Assembly: GCA_937142855.1 (NCBI GenBank)
Contig: CAKZQZ010000002.1
Span: 1 to 48,826 of the forward strand
Direction: 5' to 3'
Source: an uncultured Alphaproteobacteria bacterium
Lineage (GTDB): Bacteria; Pseudomonadota; Alphaproteobacteria; Puniceispirillales; Marisalimonadaceae
Length of the DNA: 48,826 nt
The notes under the pieces were generated by a model, which was not told the DNA's origin, did no database searches, and saw only the letters and a list, made by a program, of their open reading frames with translations. Positions 14,729 through 24,025 of this stretch are shown here, in pieces. The position numbers and the translations under genes were made by a program. Every line of letters begins with the position of its first letter. The stretch's first letter is position 1.

Positions 14729-16813
14729 TTATTTTTTTATAATTAATGCATCTAGAGCTATAACTTCTGTCTCACTTACTAAAATTGGATTCATTTCTAC
14801 TTGATCAACTTTATCTGAATTAGCGGCTATAAAGTTAGAAAGATTTACAATTGCATTTAACAATGAATTTATGTTAACAGGCGGCTTTCCCCTTGCACCA
14901 TAAAAAATATCTTTACTTTTTAATGATAAAATCATTTGTTCAGCTTTTTCTTTATTCACAGGTGCTTCTGCAAAAACAATATCTTTCATTACTTCTGCAT
15001 AAATTCCACCAAGGCCAAACATTACAATAGGTCCAAAAACAGGGTCAATTTTTGCACCTAAAATACACTCAAGATCACCCTTTTTCATTGGTGAAATCAT
15101 AATTCCATCTATTTTTGCATTAGGAACAGTATTTTTTACATTTTTAAAAATATTTTGATAAGAGCTTCTTGCCATCTCTAAATTATCTATATTTAAAACC
15201 ACTCCCCCTACGTCAGTCTTATGCTGAATGTCTGATGATACTATTTTCATAACATACTTATTTTTACTCTCTTTAAAATAAGAGGATAATTCATCAATAT
15301 CTTTTATTAGAAAGGGTTTTAATACTGGCAAACCTGAAGATAAAAGTACTTCGCTACAATCAATTTCGTTTAAATTTTTATCAGGAATATTTACTTTATA
15401 TTTTGCAGCATCAAAGCTATTTAGTCTTAGCTTTTCATTAAACTTTTCACCAAAAAACATAAGTGCAGACATCGCGACAACTGCTCTAGTAGGATCTTCA
15501 ATACATAAAAATCCTTCTTTTTCATAGTTTTCATATATTTCTTGAGGTGCAACCATACAGTTTATAAAAAGCTTATCTTTATAGCCCGACATTGCCTGTT
15601 TCAAAGAAGCAAGCAAAGGCTTCGATAGCACTGGAGATCCAGCCACAGATGTCCAAAATCCGATTAAAGCGTCATAACCTCCTCTTGATAACATTAAATC
15701 CGTAAATTTAGGTACAATAGATAAGTCATTAAAAAATTGGGCAGTAACATCTACTGGGTTCATAGGAGAAGCAAAAGGCACTAGCTCCTTTAAAATCTTT
15801 TGCGCATCTTGAGGCATTGGGCCGACAGTTAGGCCTTCATCAGAAGCAGCATCAGCCATTAAAACACCACCGCCACCTGAAATAGTTACTAGTCCTAAAT
15901 TTTTTCCTGCAGGATATATTCTTGGTTTTGTTGCATAGGCAACATCTAACATTTCTTCAGTACTGCGAACTCTATAAGCTCCATGTGCTCTTAATACTTC
16001 ATCATAAACTGCATCTTCTCCAGCCAACGAAGCTGTGTGTGAATTTGCAGCAGCAGCCCCAACTTCAGATCTACCAACTTTCATAAAAATAACAGGTTTT
16101 TTTTCCAATCTAGCAGTGTCCAATGCCTTAGTAAATTGTTCTCCATCTTTAACGCTCTCGGCATATGCCATAATTGTGTGGACATCTGGATCTTCCGCCA
16201 TTAGTTGAATTGTCTCTCCGACTGACAAATCCACTTCATTGCCTGTTGTCATCCAGTATCTAATTCCCAAACCTCTTTGATGAGCAACCATGTAAATATG
16301 ACTACCGTAAGCACCAGATTGACTTGCAATAGATATTCCGCCTGGTTTTGGCGTAGCTCTATCTATGGTAGAAGTAAAAGTAGGATAAAAATTTGTTGCA
16401 GAATTGAAAAGTCCTAAGCAATTGGGACCTATCACTCTTAAACCACTTTCTTGACTTATCTTTTTGATTTGATTTTGGTAAACTTCACCCTGACCTCCAA
16501 TTTCAGAAAATCCCGAAGAAAAAATCAGAGCTGTTTTCGCTTTTTTTTGAACAGCCTGTTCAATTACAGAAACAACAATATTTGATGGGACTGCAACTAA
16601 TATGAAATCAAGATCTTCTTTTACATCAAGCAAACTTGGGTAAGCCTTTATACCTTGCACCGTATCTCTATTGGGATTAATTGGAAAAATACCACCTGAG
16701 AATTTTTGTTCAATCATATGAGCCAAAGGACGACCACCAATCCTACCCTTATTATCAGAGGCACCAACAATAGCTATAGACTTTGGAGACATTATTTCAT
16801 TCAGTGTTGTCAT
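14729..16813 (-). CDS. NDP-forming acyl-CoA synthetase, fused alpha-beta type
   Basis: This 694-residue enzyme joins a CoA-binding domain (SIAIVGASDNKGRIGG, near 12-27), succinyl-CoA-synthetase-like ligase domains (ASQSGAYGSH, 163-172) and a C-terminal ATP-grasp domain (HKTDVGGVVLNI onward). The likely phosphohistidine is H259 in ANSHTASLAGED. These enzymes interconvert acyl-CoA and acid with ADP or ATP. I chose ATG 16813 because AAAGG lies seven bases upstream and the product starts as family members do. An upstream ATG at 16834 would add seven residues. It heads the leftward operon with the DUF35 and thiolase-like genes. A perfect palindrome lies 35 bases upstream and may be its operator. 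Confidence 0.88.
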   Translation of the reverse strand: MTTLNEIMSPKSIAIVGASDNKGRIGGRPLAHMIEQKFSGGIFPINPNRDTVQGIKAYPSLLDVKEDLDFILVAVPSNIVVSVIEQAVQKKAKTALIFSSGFSEIGGQGEVYQNQIKKISQESGLRVIGPNCLGLFNSATNFYPTFTSTIDRATPKPGGISIASQSGAYGSHIYMVAHQRGLGIRYWMTTGNEVDLSVGETIQLMAEDPDVHTIMAYAESVKDGEQFTKALDTARLEKKPVIFMKVGRSEVGAAAANSHTASLAGEDAVYDEVLRAHGAYRVRSTEEMLDVAYATKPRIYPAGKNLGLVTISGGGGVLMADAASDEGLTVGPMPQDAQKILKELVPFASPMNPVDVTAQFFNDLSIVPKFTDLMLSRGGYDALIGFWTSVAGSPVLSKPLLASLKQAMSGYKDKLFINCMVAPQEIYENYEKEGFLCIEDPTRAVVAMSALMFFGEKFNEKLRLNSFDAAKYKVNIPDKNLNEIDCSEVLLSSGLPVLKPFLIKDIDELSSYFKESKNKYVMKIVSSDIQHKTDVGGVVLNIDNLEMARSSYQNIFKNVKNTVPNAKIDGIMISPMKKGDLECILGAKIDPVFGPIVMFGLGGIYAEVMKDIVFAEAPVNKEKAEQMILSLKSKDIFYGARGKPPVNINSLLNAIVNLSNFIAANSDKVDQVEMNPILVSETEVIALDALIIKK

Positions 16814-16847
16814 TATCTGACCTTTATGTGTCATGGTGTTTAAAAAT

Positions 16848-16869
16848 TTATTTAATGTACATTAAATAA
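16848..16869. promoter_or_regulatory. 22-bp perfect palindrome, candidate operator
   Basis: The half-site is TTATTTAATGT, followed directly by its exact complement with central GTAC. It lies in the 103-base divergent gap, 35 bases from the acyl-CoA synthetase start and 48 from the MFS start. Its length and symmetry fit a dimeric or tetrameric TetR/FadR-like repressor. No regulator gene is adjacent. Confidence 0.65.
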
Positions 16870-16916
16870 TAAACTTGTTAAATGAAACATAATATTTAGT
16901 TAAAAATTTGAGATAA

Positions 16917-18137
16917 ATGCCAAGAATTTTAATTCTAACTTGCTTTATACAAACACTTTCCATGATTGGTTTTGCCATTTGGCCAATTTATCTTATTGAT
17001 CTTCAATCACAGTGGAATTTATCTAACAGTGAAGCTGGTTGGATAAGCGGCTCATTTTATATTGGATATGTTATTGCCACCCCCTTTTTGGTCAGCTTAA
17101 CAGATACTTATGATGCTAGAAAATTATATTCTATTTCTTGTATTATAGGATCCATAGGCTTATTACTTTTTTCTCTTTTTGCTTCTAACGCTATAAACGC
17201 ATCAGTTTTTTGGTCATTAGTTGGTGTTGGACTTGCTGGAACTTATATGCCTGGCTTACAAATTCTCAACTCTAGACTTAATAGAAATGCAAGAGAAAAG
17301 TTTGTCGCAGTTTATACTGCTTTTTTTGGGTTTGGTGTTGCACTTTCTTTTTCTTTATTTGGAATTTTAAAAAATTATAATATTAATTGGGAAAACTCTT
17401 TTCTATTAGCTTCTTTTATCCTGTTTGTTAGTGCTTTTCCATTATTATTATTTTCAGGAAAAGAAATAGAAGAGCGTCAGCCAAAACCTTACCAAGGCAT
17501 CATAATAGTGCTTATTTCAGTTATCAAAACTTTTAGAAACAAGAAAGCATCTCCTTTTATTCTTGGGTATGGAGGTCATACCTACGAGTTATTTGGATTT
17601 AGAAGTTGGACTTTTCCCTGCATGATTTTTCTTTCTAGTCACTTTAATGTCTCTGCTAGTGACGCTTTTATCGCCAATAGTATTGGATTAATGGGCTTTA
17701 TAGGAATTTTTACTTCTATATATGGAGCTAAATATTGTATTGGAAAAGATAGAGCTAAAGTGGTTTCAAACATGGGTATGTTATGCTTCTTTGGATCAAT
17801 CCTAACTGCAATTTCTTTTTGGCTGAGTTTCTGGATGGCTCTTTTGATGCTTTTCATTTATAATGCACTAATTACATTAGATTCTGGTTCTTTGACAACA
17901 GGAACAGTTATAAATGGAGATTCTCACGATAGAGGTGTAAGACTAGCACTACACTCTATGGTTGGCTTTTTAGGTGGTGCAATAGGCGGGCCAGTGGTAG
18001 GTTTTGTCTTAGACAATTTTGGAGGACAAACTAGCCATCTTGCATGGTTCATTTCATTTCTATGCTTAGGTTTAGGATCTCTTGTTTCGGCCTTGACATT
18101 TAAATATTACTTTTTCAAATATAAAGAAAATAAATAA
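16917..18137 (+). CDS. MFS transporter
   Basis: This 406-residue membrane protein has about twelve hydrophobic segments in two halves. The motif-A-like loop after helix 2 reads VSLTDTYDARKLYS, a variant of the usual GxLaDrxGrr. The ribosome site is weak (GAGATAA). A phenylalanine- and glycine-rich second half ends in KENK. It is divergent from the acyl-CoA synthetase operon across the palindrome and precedes a CurA-like reductase in the same direction. It could carry an organic acid or export a product of the surrounding CoA pathway. The substrate cannot be inferred. Confidence 0.85.
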   Translation: MPRILILTCFIQTLSMIGFAIWPIYLIDLQSQWNLSNSEAGWISGSFYIGYVIATPFLVSLTDTYDARKLYSISCIIGSIGLLLFSLFASNAINASVFWSLVGVGLAGTYMPGLQILNSRLNRNAREKFVAVYTAFFGFGVALSFSLFGILKNYNINWENSFLLASFILFVSAFPLLLFSGKEIEERQPKPYQGIIIVLISVIKTFRNKKASPFILGYGGHTYELFGFRSWTFPCMIFLSSHFNVSASDAFIANSIGLMGFIGIFTSIYGAKYCIGKDRAKVVSNMGMLCFFGSILTAISFWLSFWMALLMLFIYNALITLDSGSLTTGTVINGDSHDRGVRLALHSMVGFLGGAIGGPVVGFVLDNFGGQTSHLAWFISFLCLGLGSLVSALTFKYYFFKYKENK

Positions 18138-18165
18138 AATTACCTACAACAATGGAGATACTATT

Positions 18166-19191
18166 ATGAATACTAAAATATTGCTTAATGAACGCCCACA
18201 TGGGGAGCCTAATTTAGGTAATTTTAAAACAGTACAAGAAGATATAAGAACACCTAAAGATGGTGAGGTCCTCCTAAAAACAATTTATATGTCATTAGAC
18301 CCGTACATGCGAGGTAGAATGAATGACGCAAAAAGCTACGCAAAGCCAGTTGAAATTGGGGAAGTTATGGAAGCAGGTGCTTTAAGCCAAGTAATCGAAA
18401 GCAAATCAAATCTTTTCAAAGTTGGTGACTTTGTTGAAGGTAGAACTGGTTGGCAAGATAATCCAACTGTAAATGAAAAAGAGTTAAGATTAATTGATCC
18501 TGAAATGGCCCCCCTTTCTACTTCTATTGGTGTTCTAGGTATGCCTGGAACAACAGCATATGTGGGTATGCATAACTTTGCAAAACCCCAAGAAGGAGAA
18601 ACTTTAGTTGTTTCTGCTGCAAGTGGAGCGGTGGGTGCAACGGTTGGTCAAATTGGAAAAATTTATGGATGTAGAGTGATTGGTGTAGCCGGTACAGATG
18701 ATAAATGTGAGTTTACTAAAACTGAACTAGGCTTCGATGATTGTGTCAATTATAAAGACCCTGATTTTAAAGAAAAACTTAAATCTGCTTGTCCTGATGG
18801 TGTTGACATTTATTGGGAAAATGTTGGCGGGGTTACCTTTGACACTGTTATGCCTCTTTTAAACGATTATGCTAGAATTCCAGTTTGTGGATTAATTAGT
18901 TTATACAACGCCACCAGTATTAAAGGTGGTGAAAAAGACAGATTGCCTCTTTTGTTTAGACAAATTCTTACTAAGAGAATGATGATCAAGGGTTTTATAG
19001 TTTTTAATCATTACGATCAAAGAGAAGAATCTATCTTAGCTCTATCAAAATGGATTAGGGAAGGTAAAATTAAATATAAAGAAGATTTCGTTGAGGGTTT
19101 AGAAAATGCTCCAAACGCATTTATAGGACTATTAAATGGTAAAAACTTTGGAAAGTTAGTTGTAAAAGTTAACCCTGACCCTACTTTGTAA
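18166..19191 (+). CDS. NADP-dependent enone reductase, CurA/leukotriene B4 dehydrogenase-like
   Basis: This 341-residue zinc-free MDR protein has the subfamily marker YMSLDPYMRGRM (41-52), the cofactor motif AASGAVG (151-157) and IYWENVGGVTFDTV near residue 215. Relatives reduce the double bond of alpha,beta-unsaturated ketones and aldehydes with NADPH (CurA, prostaglandin reductase). The ATG has GGAG upstream. It sits 28 bases after the MFS gene and converges on the FadB/FadJ-like gene. Involvement in degradation of an unsaturated acyl or aromatic-derived compound is plausible. Confidence 0.87.
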   Translation: MNTKILLNERPHGEPNLGNFKTVQEDIRTPKDGEVLLKTIYMSLDPYMRGRMNDAKSYAKPVEIGEVMEAGALSQVIESKSNLFKVGDFVEGRTGWQDNPTVNEKELRLIDPEMAPLSTSIGVLGMPGTTAYVGMHNFAKPQEGETLVVSAASGAVGATVGQIGKIYGCRVIGVAGTDDKCEFTKTELGFDDCVNYKDPDFKEKLKSACPDGVDIYWENVGGVTFDTVMPLLNDYARIPVCGLISLYNATSIKGGEKDRLPLLFRQILTKRMMIKGFIVFNHYDQREESILALSKWIREGKIKYKEDFVEGLENAPNAFIGLLNGKNFGKLVVKVNPDPTL

Positions 19192-19208
19192 AAATCAGAA
19201 GTTATATT

Positions 19209-21305
19209 TTAATTTAAACTATCAAAATTTTTATTTTGTTTAACCAGATCTTCTAATAATTTCGGAGGAGCCCAAAACCTTGGGTTTTCTTCTGAATATT
19301 TTTGAATATTTTTCAAAATCTTATCTAATCCAATCATATCCGCATATTTCATTGGACCACCCCTCCATTTAGGAAATCCATAGCCATTGGTAAAAACAAC
19401 ATCGATATCTGATGGTTTTAACGCTATTTTTTCGCTTAAAATTTTAGTTCCCTCATACACCATAGCAGCAATATATTTGTCTAATATTTCCGTATCATCA
19501 AATTTTTTAGGGGTTATTCCAACTCTTTCTCTTTCTTGTTCACAAATCATTTCTATTTCTGGATTAGGAGTTAGAAAAGGAACATCTTCACCGTATAAAT
19601 AATATCCTTTTGAGGTTTTTTGACCAAACCAACCTCTTTCGCATACTCTATCAGGAATTTCTACATATCTATCATCCTTATGTCTGAATGGTGCTTTTCT
19701 TTTTCTTGTTGCCCAACCAATATCACCACCAGCCAAATCAATTACCTGGAAAATTCCCATAGCACACCCAAATTCTCTTATTACCTTATCAACATGGAAG
19801 GGGCTTGCTCCATCTTCAACCATGTGATAAGTCCCAATTAAGTATTTTGAAAGAATTCTATTACCTATAAAACCATCACATACTCCTGATCTTACGGGTA
19901 CCTTTTTCATTTTTTTTGCTAAGTTGAATGCAGTAGCGACAGTATCTTTAGATGTTTTTTCTGCTACCACAACTTCTAAAAGTTTCATAATGTTAGCTGG
20001 AGAGAAGAAATGTAAACCAATAACCCTAGTAGGATCGTCTACAACTGAGGCAATCTCATTTACATTTAAGTAGCTAGTATTTGAAGCTAAAATACATTCT
20101 TTACTACAAATCTGATTTAATTTTACAAAGACTTCTTTTTTAACATCCATATTTTCAAATACAGCCTCTATTATTAAGTCTCTATCTTTAAGATCAGAAA
20201 AATCAGTCGTTGCAGAGAAGAGGTCCATAAATTGTTGTTTTTGTTCAGTTGAAATTCTATTCAACTTAACGCTTCTATCGTAAGTGGAATTAATTTTTGC
20301 TTTGGCTTTTTGAATAGCATCATCATTTTGTTCAACCATAATTACATCAAATCCTGCATTCATGGCAGCCATGGAAATCCCAGTCCCCATAGTACCACCA
20401 CCAATTATACCAATTTTTTTAAGTTCAATCGGTGTGCCGTCTTTTAACTCGGGTATTTTTGTATTAGCTCTTTCTGCAAAAAAGGAATGTATTAACCCTT
20501 GCCTTTGTGGGCTTTCAATACATTCTTCGAATAATTTTCTTTCATTTGAAATAGCTTCGGCAAAATCTAGTTTAATGCCCTCTTCTACAGATCTAATAAT
20601 TGCATGTGGTGAAAATAAATTTTTGTATTTTTTTGATGCAATATCTTTAAATTTTAGAATTAGTTCATCTATTTCTTTTTTATCACTAATTTTATTTTGT
20701 AACTGAGAAGCTGGCCTTGGTTTAAAGCCATCTTCAATTAATTTTTTAGCATATTCTATACCATTATCTACAGTATTTTTGTTATCAGCAATCTCATCGA
20801 TAATGCCTGCAGATAAAGCTTCTTTAGCTGGAACATGTTTGCCAGTAAGCATCATATCTAAAGCCATATCAACTCCACATAATCGTGGAAGTCTTTGTGT
20901 TCCACCAGCGCCAGGCAGAATTCCAAGCAACACTTCGGGCAATCCAACTTTGGTGTTTGGAGCTGCAATTCTGTAATGTGCTGACATTGCAACTTCCAAG
21001 CCCCCACCAAGTGGAGTTCCATGTAATGACGCGACAACAATTTTATTAAGACTTTCAATTTTATCGCAAATTTTTCCTAAAATTGGGGCGTCTACTTTTT
21101 TTCCAAATTCTTTTATATCAGCCCCTGCAAGAAAGGTTCTCTCTGGAGCTGTAATCACAATTGCTTTAATTTTTTCATTTGATGACAGTTTTTCTAAAGT
21201 ATCTAAAAGCCCAATTCTAACAGCAGCACTAATGGCATTGACTGGCGGATTAGAAATTTCAATAACTCCTATTTCATCTAAAATTTTATATTTAACTGGT
21301 ATCAT
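19209..21305 (-). CDS. Bifunctional enoyl-CoA hydratase / 3-hydroxyacyl-CoA dehydrogenase (FadB/FadJ type)
   Basis: This 698-residue fused beta-oxidation enzyme starts with a crotonase domain (about 1-190), catalytic glutamates E104 in GGGLEVAM and E124 in GLPEVLLG. A Rossmann domain follows with GGGTMGTG (301-308) and HFFSPANIMKLLEVV (H431, catalytic). The C-terminal dehydrogenase domains end with FTNGYGFPKWRGGPM. It would hydrate enoyl-CoA and oxidise the resulting 3-hydroxyacyl-CoA. It is shorter at the C-terminus than E. coli FadB (729) and close to the peroxisomal-type enzymes common in alphaproteobacteria. It lies ten bases downstream of the nitronate monooxygenase gene, so the two are probably co-transcribed. 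No matching Cys-thiolase is in the window. Confidence 0.92.
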   Translation of the reverse strand: MIPVKYKILDEIGVIEISNPPVNAISAAVRIGLLDTLEKLSSNEKIKAIVITAPERTFLAGADIKEFGKKVDAPILGKICDKIESLNKIVVASLHGTPLGGGLEVAMSAHYRIAAPNTKVGLPEVLLGILPGAGGTQRLPRLCGVDMALDMMLTGKHVPAKEALSAGIIDEIADNKNTVDNGIEYAKKLIEDGFKPRPASQLQNKISDKKEIDELILKFKDIASKKYKNLFSPHAIIRSVEEGIKLDFAEAISNERKLFEECIESPQRQGLIHSFFAERANTKIPELKDGTPIELKKIGIIGGGTMGTGISMAAMNAGFDVIMVEQNDDAIQKAKAKINSTYDRSVKLNRISTEQKQQFMDLFSATTDFSDLKDRDLIIEAVFENMDVKKEVFVKLNQICSKECILASNTSYLNVNEIASVVDDPTRVIGLHFFSPANIMKLLEVVVAEKTSKDTVATAFNLAKKMKKVPVRSGVCDGFIGNRILSKYLIGTYHMVEDGASPFHVDKVIREFGCAMGIFQVIDLAGGDIGWATRKRKAPFRHKDDRYVEIPDRVCERGWFGQKTSKGYYLYGEDVPFLTPNPEIEMICEQERERVGITPKKFDDTEILDKYIAAMVYEGTKILSEKIALKPSDIDVVFTNGYGFPKWRGGPMKYADMIGLDKILKNIQKYSEENPRFWAPPKLLEDLVKQNKNFDSLN

Positions 21306-21315
21306 TATGCCCTCT

Positions 21316-22281
21316 TTATAATAAGTTTTTTTTAGCTTCTAAATATTCATTATTAATTCTTTTAATAAGTTCACTTGCTGGTAAAATACTTTTTACAACA
21401 GAAATACCCTGTCCAGAACCCCATATTTCTTTCCAACTTTTTGGTTTTGATGCTCCAGAACTAAAATTCATTTTACTTGAATCACTGACCTCAAGGTTTT
21501 CAGGATCAAGTCCTTGAGCTTTTATTGACCCTTTTAAATAGTTACCATGAACACCTGTGAATAAATTAGTATATATAATATCATCTGCACTAGATTGAGT
21601 GATCATTTCTTTATATCTTTCGTCAGCATTTGCTTCATTTGTGGCAATAAAAGCAGAACCTATATAAGCTAAATCTGCACCCATTGCTTGTGCTGCTAAA
21701 ACAGCCCCTCCATTGGCTATAGAACCAGATAACAAGAGAGGTCCTTTGAACCATTCTCTAATTTCTTGGATTAAGGCAAATGGAGATAAGGTTCCTGCAT
21801 GACCTCCAGCTCCAGCGGCTACAGCGACCAAACCGTCTGCCCCCTTGTCTATAGCTTTTTTGGCAAAAAAATTATTAATTATATCATGTAAAACTATGCC
21901 TTTTGACTGATGTGCAACTTGATTAACCTCTGGGCGGGCTCCTAAAGATGTTATCCATATTGGAGATTCCCATTTAGCACAAATATCAATATCCTTTTCT
22001 AGTCTAATATTTGACTTATGAACAATATGGTTAACAGCATATGGTGCGGCTGGATTGTCTGGATTTTGTTGATTATATCTGTCTAATTCTTCATTAATTT
22101 TTCTCAACCAAATTTCCAGCATATTCGGTTCACCCTCTTCTTCTCTCGCGTTCAAACAGGGGAAAGAACCAACAACTCCAGCCTTACATTGTGCTATAAC
22201 AAGATCAGGGTTGGAGATTATAAAAAGTGGGGAACCAATTACAGGGATTTTAAGCTTATCTAAAGGTGGAATTAGCGACAA
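21316..22281 (-). CDS. Nitronate monooxygenase (2-nitropropane dioxygenase family)
   Basis: This 321-residue FMN-dependent TIM barrel begins IPVIGSPLFIISNPDLVIAQ, the substrate and FMN region. It contains AVAAGAGGHAGTLSPFALI, in which the family's catalytic His in GGH is kept, and a phosphate-binding LLSGSIANGGAVLAAQAMGAD. Such proteins oxidise nitronates such as propionate-3-nitronate, and many genome copies have unknown substrates. The start is UUG at 22279-22281, with AAGGAG about nine bases upstream. It is first in a leftward pair with the FadB/FadJ-type gene, which suggests CoA or fatty-acid-linked use, possibly detoxification. Confidence 0.87.
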   Translation of the reverse strand: MSLIPPLDKLKIPVIGSPLFIISNPDLVIAQCKAGVVGSFPCLNAREEEGEPNMLEIWLRKINEELDRYNQQNPDNPAAPYAVNHIVHKSNIRLEKDIDICAKWESPIWITSLGARPEVNQVAHQSKGIVLHDIINNFFAKKAIDKGADGLVAVAAGAGGHAGTLSPFALIQEIREWFKGPLLLSGSIANGGAVLAAQAMGADLAYIGSAFIATNEANADERYKEMITQSSADDIIYTNLFTGVHGNYLKGSIKAQGLDPENLEVSDSSKMNFSSGASKPKSWKEIWGSGQGISVVKSILPASELIKRINNEYLEAKKNLL

Positions 22282-22435
22282 AAAAAAATCTCCTTATATT
22301 TTATCAAAAATAAAGTTAAAGTTTTAACACGTTAACAATAGAATCTTCAAATAATAGTTACATTTTTACAATTATTTATTATATTAATCTTTAAAAAGAA
22401 GATTCATTTTTAAGATCTAGTGGGATGGAGTATTT

Positions 22436-23236
22436 ATGTTTTTAAGTGAAGAAGATTTAAATAAATTTGATAAAGACGGGTATTTGTTCTTTCCAGAAAT
22501 GTTTAATCCTGATGAAGCTGCTTTGTTAAAACAAGAAGCTCAGAGAGTTTATTCTGAAGACAGAAAAGAGGTGTGGAAAGAAAGTAGCGGAGTAGCAAGA
22601 ACAGCTTTTGCTGCCCATAAATATAACGAAACTTTTCGAAGGTTAGGAGCACACCCTAGATTAATTGAACCTGTTTCTCAGGTTCTAGATGGTGATATTT
22701 ATATGCACCAATTTAAATTAAATGCTAAGGCTGCTTTTGATGGTGCAGTTTGGCAGTGGCATCAAGATTATGGTACTTGGAAAAGAGATGACGGTATGCC
22801 TGAGCCTAGGGCAATGAATATAGCTGTTTTTCTTGATGATGTTACAGCTGCTAATGGTCCATTATTATTTATACCAGGAAGTCATAAATCAGGAGTTATA
22901 GATGCAGGACATGATTTAGAAACAACAAGTTATCCTCTTTGGACATTAGATAATGACAAAGTTTTAGAACTTGCAGAAAGAGGCGGATGCGTTGCGCCAA
23001 CTGGACCAGCGGGAAGTATGTTGATGTTTTCATCTTTACTTGTTCATGCTAGTCCTCCAAATATTTCTCCTTTTGGAAGAAGTATAGTTTACCTATCATT
23101 GTGTCACGTGGATAATCACATAACAAAATTTAATAGGGATGAGTGGATTGCTCATCGTGATTTCACTCCAATATCTAAATTTAAAGATGATTGTTTAGAA
23201 GAACTAGTTAACCAAAATGTAAATGCCGCTGAATAA
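22436..23236 (+). CDS. Phytanoyl-CoA dioxygenase (PhyH) family Fe(II)/2-oxoglutarate oxygenase
   Basis: This 266-residue cupin-fold oxygenase has the iron triad H109-x-D111 in QWHQDYGTW and H204 in LLVHASPPN. R215 in PFGRSIVYL binds 2-oxoglutarate. FIPGSHKSG is the usual PhyH block. The family hydroxylates small molecules including phytanoyl-CoA, ectoine and aminophosphonates. All catalytic residues are present, so it should be active. The ATG has GGATGGAG upstream. It leads a rightward trio with a CX5R phosphatase-like gene (33 bases on) and a SAF-domain dehydrogenase. No CoA or ectoine genes adjoin it, so its substrate is open; it may be a compound later cleaved and oxidised by the neighbours. 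Confidence 0.87.
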   Translation: MFLSEEDLNKFDKDGYLFFPEMFNPDEAALLKQEAQRVYSEDRKEVWKESSGVARTAFAAHKYNETFRRLGAHPRLIEPVSQVLDGDIYMHQFKLNAKAAFDGAVWQWHQDYGTWKRDDGMPEPRAMNIAVFLDDVTAANGPLLFIPGSHKSGVIDAGHDLETTSYPLWTLDNDKVLELAERGGCVAPTGPAGSMLMFSSLLVHASPPNISPFGRSIVYLSLCHVDNHITKFNRDEWIAHRDFTPISKFKDDCLEELVNQNVNAAE

Positions 23237-23268
23237 ATTTTAGTTCTTCTTTAAAAGGAAAATCTCAA

Positions 23269-24015
23269 TTGTTTTTAATAAACTCGGTTTCAAATTTTAG
23301 AGATGCATCTATAGGCTCTAAAATGAAAAACAACGTTTTATTTAGATGTGCAAAATTAAGTACCCTTAGCAATACAGATATTCAGAAATTAGAAGAAATA
23401 AATCTTCATGCAATTATAGATTTTAGAGATCCTAAAGAAATTAAAAAAGCTCCCGATAATCTCTCATCTAAATTAGAGAAAAAGTATGTAAACCTTCCAA
23501 TCTCAGCCAGCACATTAAGTAGGATGGTAGATCAAAAAAATGTAAAAGGTGATAAGGTAGAAACGTATCAGAATGTAATGGAAGAAAGTTACAAGCTCTA
23601 TATTAATAATCATAAACATGTGTGGAAAGAATTTATAAAAACCTTACTAAGGTCTGGAGGTAAACCTGTAATTTATCATTGTTCTGCAGGTAAGGATAGA
23701 ACCGGAATAGCCAGCTATATTATTCAAAAATTATTCAGTAATTCAATGGATGATATTTTTAAAAACTATCTTTTATCTAATCAATTATTAACAACCAAGG
23801 CTGCAACAGCTGAACAAACAACTTCTTCAAATCAAGATAATATTTTAGTTACAAATATTATGTTAGATACATTGGCAAAAGTTAAAAAATCTTATTTATT
23901 GTCAGCTATCAATGAAATTAAAAATAATTATTCATCTCTAGAAAAATACATTTGTAATGAACTACAATTTGATATCAATGATTTAGAAAAACTAAAAAAA
24001 TTATACTCAATTTAG
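23269..24015 (+). CDS. IphP-type tyrosine/dual-specificity phosphatase-like protein
   Basis: This 248-residue protein has the P-loop HCSAGKDRTG with catalytic C138 and R144, and the general-acid region DFRDPKEIKK near residue 51. The N-terminal NFRDAS and LFRCAKLS belong to the IphP/MptpB-like family that dephosphorylates phosphotyrosine or phosphoinositides. UUG 23269 is the likely start, with AAAAGGAA about eight bases before it. Its place between a PhyH oxygenase and a dehydrogenase makes a metabolic phosphatase conceivable. It is followed ten bases later by the dehydrogenase, so the three are probably co-transcribed. Confidence 0.82.
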   Translation: MFLINSVSNFRDASIGSKMKNNVLFRCAKLSTLSNTDIQKLEEINLHAIIDFRDPKEIKKAPDNLSSKLEKKYVNLPISASTLSRMVDQKNVKGDKVETYQNVMEESYKLYINNHKHVWKEFIKTLLRSGGKPVIYHCSAGKDRTGIASYIIQKLFSNSMDDIFKNYLLSNQLLTTKAATAEQTTSSNQDNILVTNIMLDTLAKVKKSYLLSAINEIKNNYSSLEKYICNELQFDINDLEKLKKLYSI

Positions 24016-24025
24016 AGGCACAACA

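Noticed and set aside
16814-16834. Upstream ATG for the NDP-forming acyl-CoA synthetase
   Set aside because: The seven extra residues are not typical, and the ribosome site AAAGG fits ATG 16813.
22324-22335. TTAAC-AC-GTTAA dyad upstream of the PhyH gene
   Set aside because: Only five-base arms; too weak to call an operator without conservation data.
22341-22405. GAATCTTC and GAAGATTC inverted copies 49 bases apart
   Set aside because: The spacing is long and the arms only eight bases. There is no link to a known element.
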